From Streptomyces sp. M92 (lineage in GTDB: Bacteria > Actinomycetota > Actinomycetes > Streptomycetales > Streptomycetaceae), in the NCBI RefSeq assembly GCF_028473745.1, contig NZ_CP101137.1, forward strand, positions 3,224,001-3,288,000: a stretch of DNA of 64,000 nucleotides. Reading direction: 5' to 3'. The notes under the pieces are model-generated. The model was not told the origin of the DNA and made no database searches. It saw nothing but the letters and a program-made list of their open reading frames with translations. Shown in pieces: positions 37,759 through 45,589 of this stretch (position 1 is the stretch's first letter; every line of letters begins with the position of its first letter). Both the position numbers and the translations under genes were made by a program.

Positions 37759-38535
37759 TCACAGCCCGAAGCGGCGCTGGAGGTCCCCCAGCTGTCCGGG
37801 AAGCCCCGGTACCCCGGGCCGGCCTCCCTGACCCCCGGAAGCACCCCCTCCGGGCACCCCCGCCTGCTGCGGAGCGACCCCCGTGGCCTGCTCCGGCATC
37901 AGCGTCTCGCTCGACTGCAGCAGCACCGTCCCCGCGCCGGCGAACTCGAACTGGTGCTCCTCCCCGGAGGCCCCGCCGAGCCCCGTCATCGCACGTAGAC
38001 CGCCCAGCAGGCCGGTCATGTACCCGTGGTCGTAGTGGTGGCACGGAGACGGGCAGTCCGCCCAGCCGACCAGGGCCTGCGGGTCGACCCGGATCGGCGG
38101 CTCCATGAACACCACCGGACCGTTCGACGCGGCCACGAACTTTCCGGTTCCGATCAGGGTCAGAAAACCCGGCACGATCGACTGTTTGAGAGCAAGACTT
38201 GGCTGAAAAGCGAGCAGGTTGCCCGAGCGAATGGTCAGGTTGCCGTCCTCGAGGTCGTACGAATTCACATCGAACGCCCGGTCGGCGAGGAGCATCTTGC
38301 CCGAGCCCTCGGCGACGACCCAGTCGCTCGCGTGCAGAGGCGAATGGAACGACGTACGCATCAGACGGTCCAGCCGCCCGTGCCCGACCCCGTTGAACTC
38401 GATCGCCCCGTAGTAGGCGATCATCTTCCCCTTCTGCAGGAACCACTGGCTCCCCTTGAGCTCCACGCAGAAGGTGTACGGATTGACGTTGTCGTCCGCC
38501 GGCAGGGTCGCCGGGTCGTGGTGCACCGCGCTCAC
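37759..38535 (-). CDS. AIM24-family protein, copy 1 of 3 (longest)
   Basis: This 258-residue beta-rich AIM24 (TRAP-like fold) protein has the repeated pattern FLQKGKMIAYYGAIEFNG, VVAEGSGKMLLADRA, LLAFQPSL and FVAASNGPVVFMEPP. The ending IRVDPQALVGWADCPSP includes Cys residues not shared by the other copies. A Gly/Pro/Gln-rich tail (PGGGASGGQGGRPGVPGLPGQ) is added at the C-terminus. GTG 38535 follows GGAGGAGAAGC and overlaps the stop of the preceding AIM24 gene (GTGA). It is the last of a three-gene set. Family function in bacteria is unknown. Confidence 0.85.
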   Translation of the reverse strand: MSAVHHDPATLPADDNVNPYTFCVELKGSQWFLQKGKMIAYYGAIEFNGVGHGRLDRLMRTSFHSPLHASDWVVAEGSGKMLLADRAFDVNSYDLEDGNLTIRSGNLLAFQPSLALKQSIVPGFLTLIGTGKFVAASNGPVVFMEPPIRVDPQALVGWADCPSPCHHYDHGYMTGLLGGLRAMTGLGGASGEEHQFEFAGAGTVLLQSSETLMPEQATGVAPQQAGVPGGGASGGQGGRPGVPGLPGQLGDLQRRFGL

Positions 38536-39182
38536 AGCTTCTCCTCCGAGGCCTGGACGAACACCGTGCCACTGCCGCTCAGCTCCAGCTGGAACGCCTC
38601 GCCGGAGCCGCGCCCCACCATGTCCCGCCAGCCCAGCGCCGTGGACAGCTTGTTGCGCACGTCGCCGTGGTGGGCGACGTAGGCCTGCGGGTCCACGCGC
38701 ACCGGACGCTGCGGGGTGATCGGCACCTCGAAGACACCGCCGTGCGCCATCACCGCCACCGAGCCGTGACCCCGCAGCGTCGTCGTGAAGAGCCCCTGCC
38801 CGCTCACCTGGCCCCGCACCATGCCCATCACCCCGCCCTCCGAGCCCAGGAACACGGTGTTCTGCTCCAGCGTGCCCTCGAAGGCGAGCAACCGGTCCGC
38901 CTCCACGTACAGCGTGTCGCCGGAGAGTTCGATCACCTGCACGTGATGGCCGCCGTGCCCGAAGAGCACCGTGCCGCTGCCCTCGACGGTCATCAGCGGC
39001 GTGTCCTCGTTCGCCACCCGGCGCCCGATCATCGACACCACACCGCCCCGCCCGCCGCTCATGTTCGGGGTGAAGGACACGTCCCCCTGGTAGGCGAGCA
39101 TCGCCCCGCGCTGACTGAACAGCCGCTGCCCGGGCGCCACCGCCGCCTGCACCATCTTCGTGTTGATCTCCCGGAAGGCCAT
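38532..39182 (-). CDS. AIM24-family protein, copy 2 of 3
   Basis: This 216-residue AIM24 protein begins [37 protein letters not shown]. The family strands follow: [54 protein letters not shown] and [15 protein letters not shown] closing [22 protein letters not shown] makes a pseudo-repeat of the first half. The ATG at 39182 lies 1 bp after the preceding gene's stop. It is more similar in length to copy 3 than to copy 1. Confidence 0.85.
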   Translation of the reverse strand: MAFREINTKMVQAAVAPGQRLFSQRGAMLAYQGDVSFTPNMSGGRGGVVSMIGRRVANEDTPLMTVEGSGTVLFGHGGHHVQVIELSGDTLYVEADRLLAFEGTLEQNTVFLGSEGGVMGMVRGQVSGQGLFTTTLRGHGSVAVMAHGGVFEVPITPQRPVRVDPQAYVAHHGDVRNKLSTALGWRDMVGRGSGEAFQLELSGSGTVFVQASEEKL

Positions 39183-39183
39183 C

Positions 39184-39816
39184 TCACACATCCCCCGCGA
39201 TCGTGTTCCGCTCGCTCGGCTGCACGTACACCAGCCCGTCGCCCTCGAACCGGATCTGGAAGGCCTCCCCGCCGCCCTCACCGAACAGCGTGCGGAAGGT
39301 CACACCCGACTGGAAGGACTGCCGCAGGTTCCCCTGGTGCGCGACGTACGCCCCGGGGTCGACGGTCAGCGGGTACTGCGCGCTGACCCGCAGCACCACC
39401 GCCGGCCCGTCCGACATGATCGCCACCTGCCCGTGCCCCTCCACGGTCGTGGTGAACAGCCCGTTGCCCTGCGAGGCGCCGCGCGTCCCCGTGAAGCTGG
39501 TGCCGGTCCGCAGCCCGGCGTCGGCCGCCAGGAAGTTGCTCGACTCGACGTACAGCTTGTCGCCCTGGAGGCCGACGAGGTTGATCTCCGAGGCCCGGTC
39601 CGCGAACCAGCAGGTACCGTGCCCCTTCACCTCCATCACCGTCATCTGCTCGCCGGTGATCCGCCGGGTCACCATGCCCCGGAGGCCCTCACCGCCGCCG
39701 CTCAGCTTCTTGAAGGCCATCTCCCCGTCGTACGCGACCATCGAGCCGTTCTTCGCCTTCACGGCGTCCCCGGTCATGTCGACGGCGAGTACCTTGCTTC
39801 CCTGAAGTCGGAACAT
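39184..39816 (-). CDS. AIM24-family protein, copy 3 of 3 (first in operon)
   Basis: This 210-residue AIM24 protein begins [35 protein letters not shown]. It contains [64 protein letters not shown] and [22 protein letters not shown]. These match copy 2 segment by segment, so the genes arose by tandem duplication and probably form hetero-oligomers. It is promoter-proximal; the 178-bp gap upstream is shared with the divergent DUF3817 gene. Confidence 0.85.
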   Translation of the reverse strand: MFRLQGSKVLAVDMTGDAVKAKNGSMVAYDGEMAFKKLSGGGEGLRGMVTRRITGEQMTVMEVKGHGTCWFADRASEINLVGLQGDKLYVESSNFLAADAGLRTGTSFTGTRGASQGNGLFTTTVEGHGQVAIMSDGPAVVLRVSAQYPLTVDPGAYVAHQGNLRQSFQSGVTFRTLFGEGGGEAFQIRFEGDGLVYVQPSERNTIAGDV

Positions 39817-39994
39817 CGCCACAAATGCGAAGGTAGCCCGCCGGGCCGCCCCGCCGACAGGTCTCCGACCCCCTCGCCCGGGCGCGTCGGGGATTTGCCA
39901 CAATGGACGCGCGCTTGTGCGTTCGTTCACAAACCGCCCTGCTCGTCGGGCGTGCCCGAGTGCCGATCGAATCCCCTCCCACCGAAGGTGACCC

Positions 39995-40339
39995 GTGGAC
40001 CTCAAGACCGCCTCCGCCCTCCGCCGCCTCCGCCTGGTCTCCAGCCCCGAGGCGATCTCGTTCCTGCTGCTGCTGGTGTGCTCCGTGCTGAAGCGGACCA
40101 CCGACTTCAACGCGGTGCCCGTGATGGGCGCGGTCCACGGCTTCCTCTTCGTCCTGTACGTGATCTTCTGGGCGGACGCCTGGAACCGCGCCAAGTGGTC
40201 CTTCGGCACCGCCGCCTTCTACTTCGTCATGTCGGTCCTGCCGACCGGCGGCTTCTTCGCCGAGCGCAGGCTCAAGCGCGAGGCCGAGAGCGCGGTCATC
40301 GCCTCCCGTGCCCGCCAGGAAGGGATCGTGGGCGCATGA
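39995..40339 (+). CDS. DUF3817 membrane protein, copy 1
   Basis: This 114-residue protein has about three membrane helices ([54 protein letters not shown]) and a charged C-terminal tail. The conserved His in VHGFLF and the [11 protein letters not shown] end are DUF3817 features. GTG 39995 follows GAAGGTGA. Its stop overlaps the start of the thiamine-binding-like gene (ATGA). A second DUF3817 gene lies about 1 kb downstream. Function unknown. Confidence 0.85.
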   Translation: MDLKTASALRRLRLVSSPEAISFLLLLVCSVLKRTTDFNAVPVMGAVHGFLFVLYVIFWADAWNRAKWSFGTAAFYFVMSVLPTGGFFAERRLKREAESAVIASRARQEGIVGA

Positions 40340-40629
40340 TCGTCGCCTTCTCCGTGACGCCGCTCGGCGTCGGCGAGGACGTGGGGGAGTACGTCGCCGA
40401 CGCCGTCCGGGTGGTCCGCGAGTCGGGCCTGCCGAACCGCACCGACGCGATGTTCACGTCGGTCGAGGGCGAGTGGGACGAGGTCATGGACGTCGTCCGG
40501 CGTGCCGTCGCCGCCGTCGAGGCCCGGGCGTCGCGCGTCTCCCTGGTCCTCAAGGCGGACATCCGCCCCGGTGTGACGGACGGTCTCACCGCCAAGGTGG
40601 AGACCGTGGAGCGGCACCTCGCCGAGTAG
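40336..40629 (+). CDS. MTH1187/YkoF-type thiamine-binding-like protein
   Basis: This 97-residue ferredoxin-like alpha/beta protein begins [27 protein letters not shown]. The middle reads [26 protein letters not shown] and the end [13 protein letters not shown]. This matches the MTH1187 (DUF77) family, whose members bind thiamine-like ligands or hold subunits in cell-wall-associated complexes. Its start overlaps the stop of the DUF3817 gene, so a coupled role with that membrane protein is likely. Confidence 0.87.
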   Translation: MIVAFSVTPLGVGEDVGEYVADAVRVVRESGLPNRTDAMFTSVEGEWDEVMDVVRRAVAAVEARASRVSLVLKADIRPGVTDGLTAKVETVERHLAE

Positions 40630-40669
40630 CGGTGCGCCGCGGGCGGCGGTATCGAAAGGCGAGACGGGG

Positions 40670-40698
40670 CTGACCGGGATATGACCGGCCGGTAGGGT
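40670..40698 (+). promoter_or_regulatory. Promoter of the MarR gene, probably leaderless
   Basis: CTGACC (40670-40675) and TAGGGT (40693-40698) are 17 bp apart. The expected start of transcription at about 40705 falls within two bases of the GTG at 40707, and no ribosome site is present. Confidence 0.6.
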
Positions 40699-40706
40699 CT
40701 GATGCC

Positions 40707-41216
40707 GTGCCGAAGCCCCTCAGTCTCTCCTTCGACCCCATCGCCCGCGCCGACGAACTGTGGAAGCAGCGCTGGGGCGGCGTGCCGTCCATGGCCGCGA
40801 TCACCTCGATCATGCGGGCGCACCAGATCCTGCTGGCCGAGGTGGACGCGGTGGTCAAGCCGTACGGGCTGACCTTCGCGCGCTACGAGGCGCTGGTGCT
40901 GCTGACCTTCTCCAAATCGGGCGAGCTGCCGATGTCCAAGATCGGCGAGCGTCTGATGGTGCACCCCACCTCCGTGACGAACACCGTCGACCGGCTGGTG
41001 CGGTCCGGCCTGGTCGACAAGCGCCCCAACCCCAACGACGGCCGCGGCACCCTCGCCACCATCACCGACAAGGGCCGCGAGGTGGTCGAGTCGGCCACCC
41101 GCGACCTCATGGCGATGGACTTCGGCCTGGGCGCGTACGACGCCGAGGAGTGCGGCGAGATCTTCGCGATGCTGAGGCCGCTGCGGGTCGCGGCGGGCGA
41201 CTTCGAAGAGGCCTGA
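40707..41216 (+). CDS. MarR-family regulator
   Basis: This 169-residue regulator has VKPYGLTFARYEALVLLTFSKSGELPMSKIGERLMVHPTSVTNTVDRLVRSGLVDKRPNPNDGRG as its winged-helix core. An N-terminal stretch (SFDPIARADELWKQRWGG) is characteristic of a Streptomyces subgroup. GTG 40707 is chosen because the promoter hexamers place transcription start almost on it. It sits between the two DUF3817 genes, which may be its targets. The ligand is unknown. Confidence 0.88.
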   Translation: MPKPLSLSFDPIARADELWKQRWGGVPSMAAITSIMRAHQILLAEVDAVVKPYGLTFARYEALVLLTFSKSGELPMSKIGERLMVHPTSVTNTVDRLVRSGLVDKRPNPNDGRGTLATITDKGREVVESATRDLMAMDFGLGAYDAEECGEIFAMLRPLRVAAGDFEEA

Positions 41217-41272
41217 GCGAGTCGCCGGGCCCGACCGAAGATCGCGCGAAACGGACGGTTAGGCTCGTTCCC

Positions 41273-41614
41273 ATGAAAAAGAGCGTGCTGACCCGCTACC
41301 GGGTCATGGCGTACGTCACCGGTGTGCTGCTGATCCTGCTCTGCCTCGGCATGATCGCCAAGTACCTGCTGGACATGGACGGTGCGGCCGACTTCACCCG
41401 CGTCGTCAGCATCGCGCACGGCTGGCTGTACGTGATCTACCTCGTCTTCGCCTTCGACCTGGGCGCCAAGGCGAAGTGGAAGGTCAGCAAGCAGCTGTGG
41501 GTGCTGCTGGCCGGGACCGTTCCGACCGCCGCGTTCTTCGTGGAACGCAGGATCAGCCAGGAGCTGGAGACCAAGGTCGCCGGCGCCGAGGCACCCGCGG
41601 CCGCCAAGGCGTAA
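41273..41614 (+). CDS. DUF3817 membrane protein, copy 2
   Basis: This 113-residue protein has three membrane helices (VMAYVTGVLLILLCLGMIAKYLL, VVSIAHGWLYVIYLVFAFDLG, LWVLLAGTVPTAAFFVERRI). It has the same His-Gly-x-Leu-Tyr and PTAAFFVERR motifs as copy 1, confirming a paralogue. ATG 41273 has no ribosome site, and TAGGCT at 41260-41265 would start transcription close to it, again suggesting a leaderless message. Two perfect hairpins follow the stop. Function unknown. Confidence 0.85.
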   Translation: MKKSVLTRYRVMAYVTGVLLILLCLGMIAKYLLDMDGAADFTRVVSIAHGWLYVIYLVFAFDLGAKAKWKVSKQLWVLLAGTVPTAAFFVERRISQELETKVAGAEAPAAAKA

Positions 41615-41616
41615 GC

Positions 41617-41664
41617 GGGGCTTGTCAAGCCCCTTCACCGCCGTACGGGCACCCGTACGGCGGT
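41617..41664 (+). terminator. Double hairpin terminator before icmA
   Basis: GGGGCTT/AAGCCCC (41617-41623 with 41627-41633) is followed by a 13-bp stem, ACCGCCGTACGGG with its complement (41637-41649 and 41652-41664). Confidence 0.75.
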
Positions 41665-41675
41665 ACCCCATCGAC

Positions 41676-41699
41676 ATTTACTTGGACGTCCTAGTAAAT
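41676..41699. promoter_or_regulatory. 24-bp near-perfect palindrome at the icmA promoter
   Basis: A palindrome centred on ACGT, with 22 of 24 positions symmetric (mismatches at positions 8 and 17), ends 8 bp before the icmA ATG. It contains ATTTACT on the left and AGTAAAT on the right around GGACGTCC. It is AT-rich at the flanks and overlaps the expected -10, as expected for a repressor site. The binding protein is unknown. Confidence 0.7.
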
Positions 41700-41707
41700 T
41701 TGAAGGT

Positions 41708-43408
41708 ATGGATGCTGACGCCATAGAGGAGGGCCGCCTTCGCTGGCAGGCCCGGTACGACGCGGCGCGCAAGCGCGACGCCGACTTCACCACGCTCTCC
41801 GGCGATCCCGTGGAGCCGGTGTACGGGCCCAGGCCCGGGGACTCCTACGAGGGCTTCGAGCGGATCGGCTGGCCGGGGGAGTACCCCTTCACCCGGGGTC
41901 TGCATCCGACCGGGTACCGGGGGCGCACGTGGACCATCCGGCAGTTCGCCGGGTTCGGCAACGCAGAGCAGACCAACGAGCGCTACAAGATGATCCTCCG
42001 CAACGGCGGCGGCGGACTCTCGGTCGCCTTCGACATGCCGACCCTGATGGGCCGCGACTCCGACGACCCGCGCTCCCTCGGCGAGGTCGGGCACTGCGGC
42101 GTGGCCATCGACTCGGCCGCCGACATGGAGGTGCTGTTCAAGGACATCCCGCTCGGTGACGTGACGACCTCCATGACGATCAGCGGGCCCGCCGTGCCCG
42201 TGTTCTGCATGTACCTGGTCGCCGCCGAACGCCAGGGCGTGGACGCGTCCGTGCTCAACGGCACGCTCCAGACCGACATCTTCAAGGAGTACATCGCGCA
42301 GAAGGAGTGGCTCTTCCAGCCCGAGCCGCACCTGCGCCTGATCGGCGACCTGATGGAGTACTGCGCGGCCGGCATCCCCGCCTACAAGCCGCTCTCCGTC
42401 TCCGGCTACCACATCCGCGAGGCCGGGGCGACGGCCGCGCAGGAGCTGGCCTACACCCTGGCCGACGGCTTCGGGTACGTGGAGCTGGGCCTCAGCCGCG
42501 GACTGGACGTGGACGTCTTCGCGCCCGGCCTCTCCTTCTTCTTCGACGCCCACCTCGACTTCTTCGAGGAGATCGCCAAGTTCCGCGCGGCCCGCAGGAT
42601 CTGGGCGCGGTGGATGCGGGACGTGTACGGCGCGAAGTCCGACAAGGCGCAGTGGCTGCGCTTCCACACGCAGACCGCCGGTGTCTCGCTGACCGCGCAG
42701 CAGCCGTACAACAACGTGGTGCGTACGGCGGTGGAGGCGCTGGCGGCGGTGCTCGGCGGGACGAACTCCCTGCACACCAACGCCCTGGACGAGACCCTCG
42801 CGCTGCCCAGCGAGCAGGCCGCGGAGATCGCCCTGCGCACCCAGCAGGTGCTCATGGAGGAGACCGGGGTCGCCAACGTCGCCGACCCGCTGGGCGGCTC
42901 CTGGTTCATCGAGCAGCTGACCGACCGGATCGAGGCCGACGCCGAGAAGATCTTCGAGCAGATCAAGGAACGGGGGCTGCGGGCCCACCCCGACGGGCAG
43001 CACCCCGTCGGGCCGATCACCTCCGGTCTCCTGCGCGGCATCGAGGACGGCTGGTTCACCGGCGAGATCGCCGAGTCCGCCTTCCGTTACCAGCAGGCGC
43101 TGGAGAAGGACGACAAGAAGGTCGTCGGCGTCAACGTCCACACCGGTTCCGTCACCGGCGACCTGGAGATCCTGCGCGTCAGCCACGAGGTGGAGCGCGA
43201 GCAGGTGCGGGTGCTGGGGGAGCGCAGGGCGGCGCGGGACGACGCGGCCGTACGCGGTGCGCTGGACGCGATGCTGGCCGCCGCCCGCTCCGGCGGGAAC
43301 ATGATCGAGCCGATGCTGGACGCGGTGCGCGCGGAGGCGACGCTGGGTGAGATCTGCGGCGTGCTGCGGGACGAGTGGGGGGTGTACACGGAGCCGGCGG
43401 GATTCTGA
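41708..43408 (+). CDS. icmA: Isobutyryl-CoA mutase large subunit
   Basis: This 566-residue catalytic TIM-barrel subunit of the adenosylcobalamin enzyme rearranges isobutyryl-CoA to n-butyryl-CoA, linking valine breakdown to fatty acid and polyketide precursors. Residues that separate it from methylmalonyl-CoA mutase are present: Phe80 (in RQFAGFGNAEQ) instead of Tyr, and Gln198 (in EYIAQKEW) instead of Arg. It lacks the C-terminal B12 domain, so a separate IcmB must exist elsewhere. Length equals that of known IcmA. MeaB, PduO and the epimerase in this window supply supporting functions. Confidence 0.95.
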   Translation: MDADAIEEGRLRWQARYDAARKRDADFTTLSGDPVEPVYGPRPGDSYEGFERIGWPGEYPFTRGLHPTGYRGRTWTIRQFAGFGNAEQTNERYKMILRNGGGGLSVAFDMPTLMGRDSDDPRSLGEVGHCGVAIDSAADMEVLFKDIPLGDVTTSMTISGPAVPVFCMYLVAAERQGVDASVLNGTLQTDIFKEYIAQKEWLFQPEPHLRLIGDLMEYCAAGIPAYKPLSVSGYHIREAGATAAQELAYTLADGFGYVELGLSRGLDVDVFAPGLSFFFDAHLDFFEEIAKFRAARRIWARWMRDVYGAKSDKAQWLRFHTQTAGVSLTAQQPYNNVVRTAVEALAAVLGGTNSLHTNALDETLALPSEQAAEIALRTQQVLMEETGVANVADPLGGSWFIEQLTDRIEADAEKIFEQIKERGLRAHPDGQHPVGPITSGLLRGIEDGWFTGEIAESAFRYQQALEKDDKKVVGVNVHTGSVTGDLEILRVSHEVEREQVRVLGERRAARDDAAVRGALDAMLAAARSGGNMIEPMLDAVRAEATLGEICGVLRDEWGVYTEPAGF

Positions 43409-43433
43409 GCGTCGGCCTGCCGGCGCGGGCGTC

Positions 43434-43460
43434 GTCCCAGGGGGCTCCGCCTCCTGGGAC
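43434..43460. terminator. Terminator between icmA and the TetR gene
   Basis: GTCCCAGG (43434-43441) pairs with CCTGGGAC (43453-43460), extended by inner G-C pairs. The hairpin lies between two convergent genes and can serve both. Confidence 0.75.
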
Positions 43461-43467
43461 CCCCGGC

Positions 43468-44109
43468 CTAGGCCCGCCCGCCACCCGACTCGGTCGGTCG
43501 AGAGGCCAGACCCCACAGCAGCACCTGCGTGAAGCCGCGTACCCATTCCCCGTCCGCCGCCTCCGCGCTGACCAGGGTGCGGTGGACGACCGCGCCCGCG
43601 ACCACGTCGAAGATGAGGTCCGCGGTACGGGCGGCCTCGGCCGGGTCCGTCTCGGGGGGCAGTTCGCCGCGTGCCTGGGCCCGCGCCCGGCCCTCCAGCA
43701 CCAGGCGCTTCTGCCGCTCTACGATCGAGGTACGGATGCGCTCGCGCAGCGCCTCGTCACGCGTGGACTCGGCGACCACCGCCATCAGCCCGCTCTTGGC
43801 CTCCGGGCGGGCCAGGATCGCCGCGAACTGGAGCACCACGCCCTCGATGTCGGCGGCCAGGGAACCCCGGTCGGGCAGCCGCAGCTCGTCGAAGAGCTCG
43901 GCGACCGCGTCGACGACCAGCTCGTTCTTGCCCGCCCAGCGGCGGTACAGCGTCGTCTTGGCAACCCCGGCCCGCGTGGCCACGTCCTGCAGGGTGAGCT
44001 TCGACCAGCCCAGTTCCACCAGGGCCGCCCGCGTCGCGGCCAGGATCGCGGTGTCCGCCGCGGCGCTGCGCGGGCGCCCGGAGCGGCCGGCGTGGGTGCT
44101 GCTCTGCAT
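43468..44109 (-). CDS. TetR-family regulator
   Basis: This 213-residue regulator has an N-terminal helix-turn-helix (ALVELGWSKLTLQDVATRAGVAKTTLYRRWAGKNELVVDAV). A helical ligand-binding domain of the TetR_C_11-like type follows (PDRGSLAADIEGVVLQFAAILARPE). It is divergent from the thioredoxin-TPR gene. A perfect 7-bp inverted repeat sits in the shared 248-bp gap, and a motif 12 bp in front of its start recurs ahead of the 45.9-kb cassette. Ligand unknown. Confidence 0.88.
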   Translation of the reverse strand: MQSSTHAGRSGRPRSAAADTAILAATRAALVELGWSKLTLQDVATRAGVAKTTLYRRWAGKNELVVDAVAELFDELRLPDRGSLAADIEGVVLQFAAILARPEAKSGLMAVVAESTRDEALRERIRTSIVERQKRLVLEGRARAQARGELPPETDPAEAARTADLIFDVVAGAVVHRTLVSAEAADGEWVRGFTQVLLWGLASRPTESGGGRA

Positions 44110-44121
44110 CCCCCGACCTTA

Positions 44122-44138
44122 ACCGGCGGGTAACGAAC
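44122..44138. promoter_or_regulatory. Motif shared with the 45.57-kb leader (copy A)
   Basis: ACCGGCGGGTAACGAAC differs at two positions from the 17-mer at 45573-45589. It lies 12 bp upstream of the TetR start codon, in non-coding DNA. Confidence 0.55.
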
Positions 44139-44196
44139 GGGCGTCCGTGAGGCAGATCACGGAGGGGGGCTGTTCCGGCGGCCCGTCCTGGTATTA

Positions 44197-44213
44197 CGCT
44201 ACGGGGCGTAGCG
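44197..44213. promoter_or_regulatory. Inverted repeat between TetR and thioredoxin-TPR genes
   Basis: CGCTACG (44197-44203) and CGTAGCG (44207-44213) form a perfect 7-bp inverted repeat around GGG. Size and place fit a TetR-family operator acting on one or both divergent genes. Confidence 0.5.
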
Positions 44214-44357
44214 AAAGCACGGGTCTGCCCGTGCCCCAGCGACGACCACGGGCGTGGGGTGGGGACCCGGCGCCGGCACGACTGTCAACAGCACACTTCC
44301 AGGCGGGCTTCGACCCCGCTTTTCACGCACACGCGCGGTACGGGGGAGGATAGACCC

Positions 44358-45335
44358 ATGCAGCCACGGAACATGTCCATGAGCGGGGTCGTCGACCTCG
44401 CCGCGGTGAAGCAGGCCCAGGAGGCCAAGGCGAAGGCGGAGCAGGCGCGCGCCGAGGCGGCCCGGAACGGCGGGACGGGCGCCGTCTCCCCGGCCGACCT
44501 CGTCATCGACGTCGACGAGGCCCGCTTCGAGAGCGACGTCCTGCAGCGGTCCACCGAGGTCCCGGTCGTCATCGACTTCTGGGCCGAGTGGTGCGAGCCC
44601 TGCAAGCAGCTGAGCCCGGTCCTGGAGCGGCTCGCCGTCGAGTACAGCGGGCGCTTCCTCCTCGCCAAGATCGACGTCGACGCCAACCAGATGCTGATGC
44701 AGCAGTTCGGCGTCCAGGGCATCCCGGCCGTGTTCGCGGTCGTGGCGGGGCAGGCGCTGCCGCTCTTCCAGGGCGCCGCGAGCGAGACGCAGATCCGCCA
44801 GACCCTCGACCAGCTGGTGCAGGTCGCCGAGGAGCGCTTCGGCCTGACCGGGCTCGCCGTCGACCCCGAGGCGGAGCCGGGCGCCGCCCAGGCCGCCGCC
44901 CCCGAGCGTCCCGCCGGTCCGCACGACGCGGCGCTCGAGGCCGCGGTGCAGGCGCTGGACGCCGGTGACCTGGGCGGGGCCGTCCAGGCGTACAAGAACG
45001 TGCTGGCCGAGGACCCGGGCAACACGGAGGCCAAACTGGGCCTCGCCCAGGCCGAGTTGCTCCAGCGCGTGCAGGACGCCGACCCGCAGCGGGTCCGTCA
45101 GGACGCGGCCGACAAGCCGGGCGACGCCCAGGCGCAGATCGCCGCCGCCGACCTGGACCTGGTGGGCGGGCATGTGGAGGACGCCTTCGGGCGCCTCATC
45201 GACACGGTCCGCGTCACGGCCGGCGACGAGCGGGACGCCGTGCGGCTGCGGCTGCTGGAGCTGTTCGAGGTCGTCGGCGCCGACGATCCGAGGGTGGCCG
45301 CGGCGCGCAGGGCGCTGGCCCGCGCCCTGTTCTAG
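44358..45335 (+). CDS. Thioredoxin-TPR protein (CnoX-like)
   Basis: This 325-residue cytoplasmic protein has a charged Ala/Glu/Lys N-terminal helix and a thioredoxin fold with FWAEWCEPCKQLSPVLERL (redox Cys79 and Cys82, Cys-Glu-Pro-Cys), FGVQGIPAVF and the cis-Pro. A C-terminal TPR-like domain of about 130 residues follows. This is the layout of CnoX/YbbN chaperedoxins, which hold misfolding clients and protect cysteines; unlike E. coli CnoX, both active cysteines are kept. GGGGGAGGA sets ATG 44358. It is monocistronic and divergent from the TetR gene. Confidence 0.9.
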   Translation: MQPRNMSMSGVVDLAAVKQAQEAKAKAEQARAEAARNGGTGAVSPADLVIDVDEARFESDVLQRSTEVPVVIDFWAEWCEPCKQLSPVLERLAVEYSGRFLLAKIDVDANQMLMQQFGVQGIPAVFAVVAGQALPLFQGAASETQIRQTLDQLVQVAEERFGLTGLAVDPEAEPGAAQAAAPERPAGPHDAALEAAVQALDAGDLGGAVQAYKNVLAEDPGNTEAKLGLAQAELLQRVQDADPQRVRQDAADKPGDAQAQIAAADLDLVGGHVEDAFGRLIDTVRVTAGDERDAVRLRLLELFEVVGADDPRVAAARRALARALF

Positions 45336-45401
45336 CGGGCGGGGTACCGCCCGTCCGTCCGGGTGGTGCCCGTGTGAATGAGCTGTCTCCGGTAGGTCAC
45401 T

Positions 45402-45439
45402 GCGGCCGCGCTTTACCAAATCTTGGTAATCGCGGCCGC
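45402..45439. terminator. Large hairpin after the thioredoxin-TPR gene
   Basis: GCGGCCGCG (45402-45410) pairs with CGCGGCCGC (45431-45439), enclosing TTACCAA/TTGGTAA (45413-45419 with 45423-45429). There is no U-tract; the A/T-rich apex is unusual for a terminator and could be a protein site. Confidence 0.55.
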
Positions 45440-45441
45440 TG

Positions 45442-45454
45442 TTACTGCCAGTAA
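45442..45454. promoter_or_regulatory. 13-bp palindrome in the cassette leader
   Basis: TTACTG and CAGTAA flank a single C. The TTAC...GTAA ends resemble those of the site at 45570-45585. Confidence 0.45.
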
Positions 45455-45569
45455 GTCGACGGCGCCGATCTGTCGGTTTCTGTCCAGCGATCAATAGTTT
45501 TGTTCCAACCGCATGACACACCCAGCGTCGCCGTCCGGGGCCGGTGCGTCGTGCTCCGGTTGTCCAGCC

Positions 45570-45589
45570 GTTACCAGCGAGTAACGAAC
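45570..45589. promoter_or_regulatory. TTAC-N6-GTAA motif shared with the TetR promoter (copy C)
   Basis: GTTAC (45570-45574) and GTAAC (45581-45585) form an inverted repeat. The 17-mer ACCAGCGAGTAACGAAC at 45573-45589 is the near copy of 44122-44138. Confidence 0.55.

Noticed and set aside
41617..41633. GGGGCTTGTCAAGCCCC resembles the rifamycin-associated element
   Set aside because: The centre is two bases too short, it lies right after a stop codon, and it is followed by a second hairpin. A terminator explains it better.
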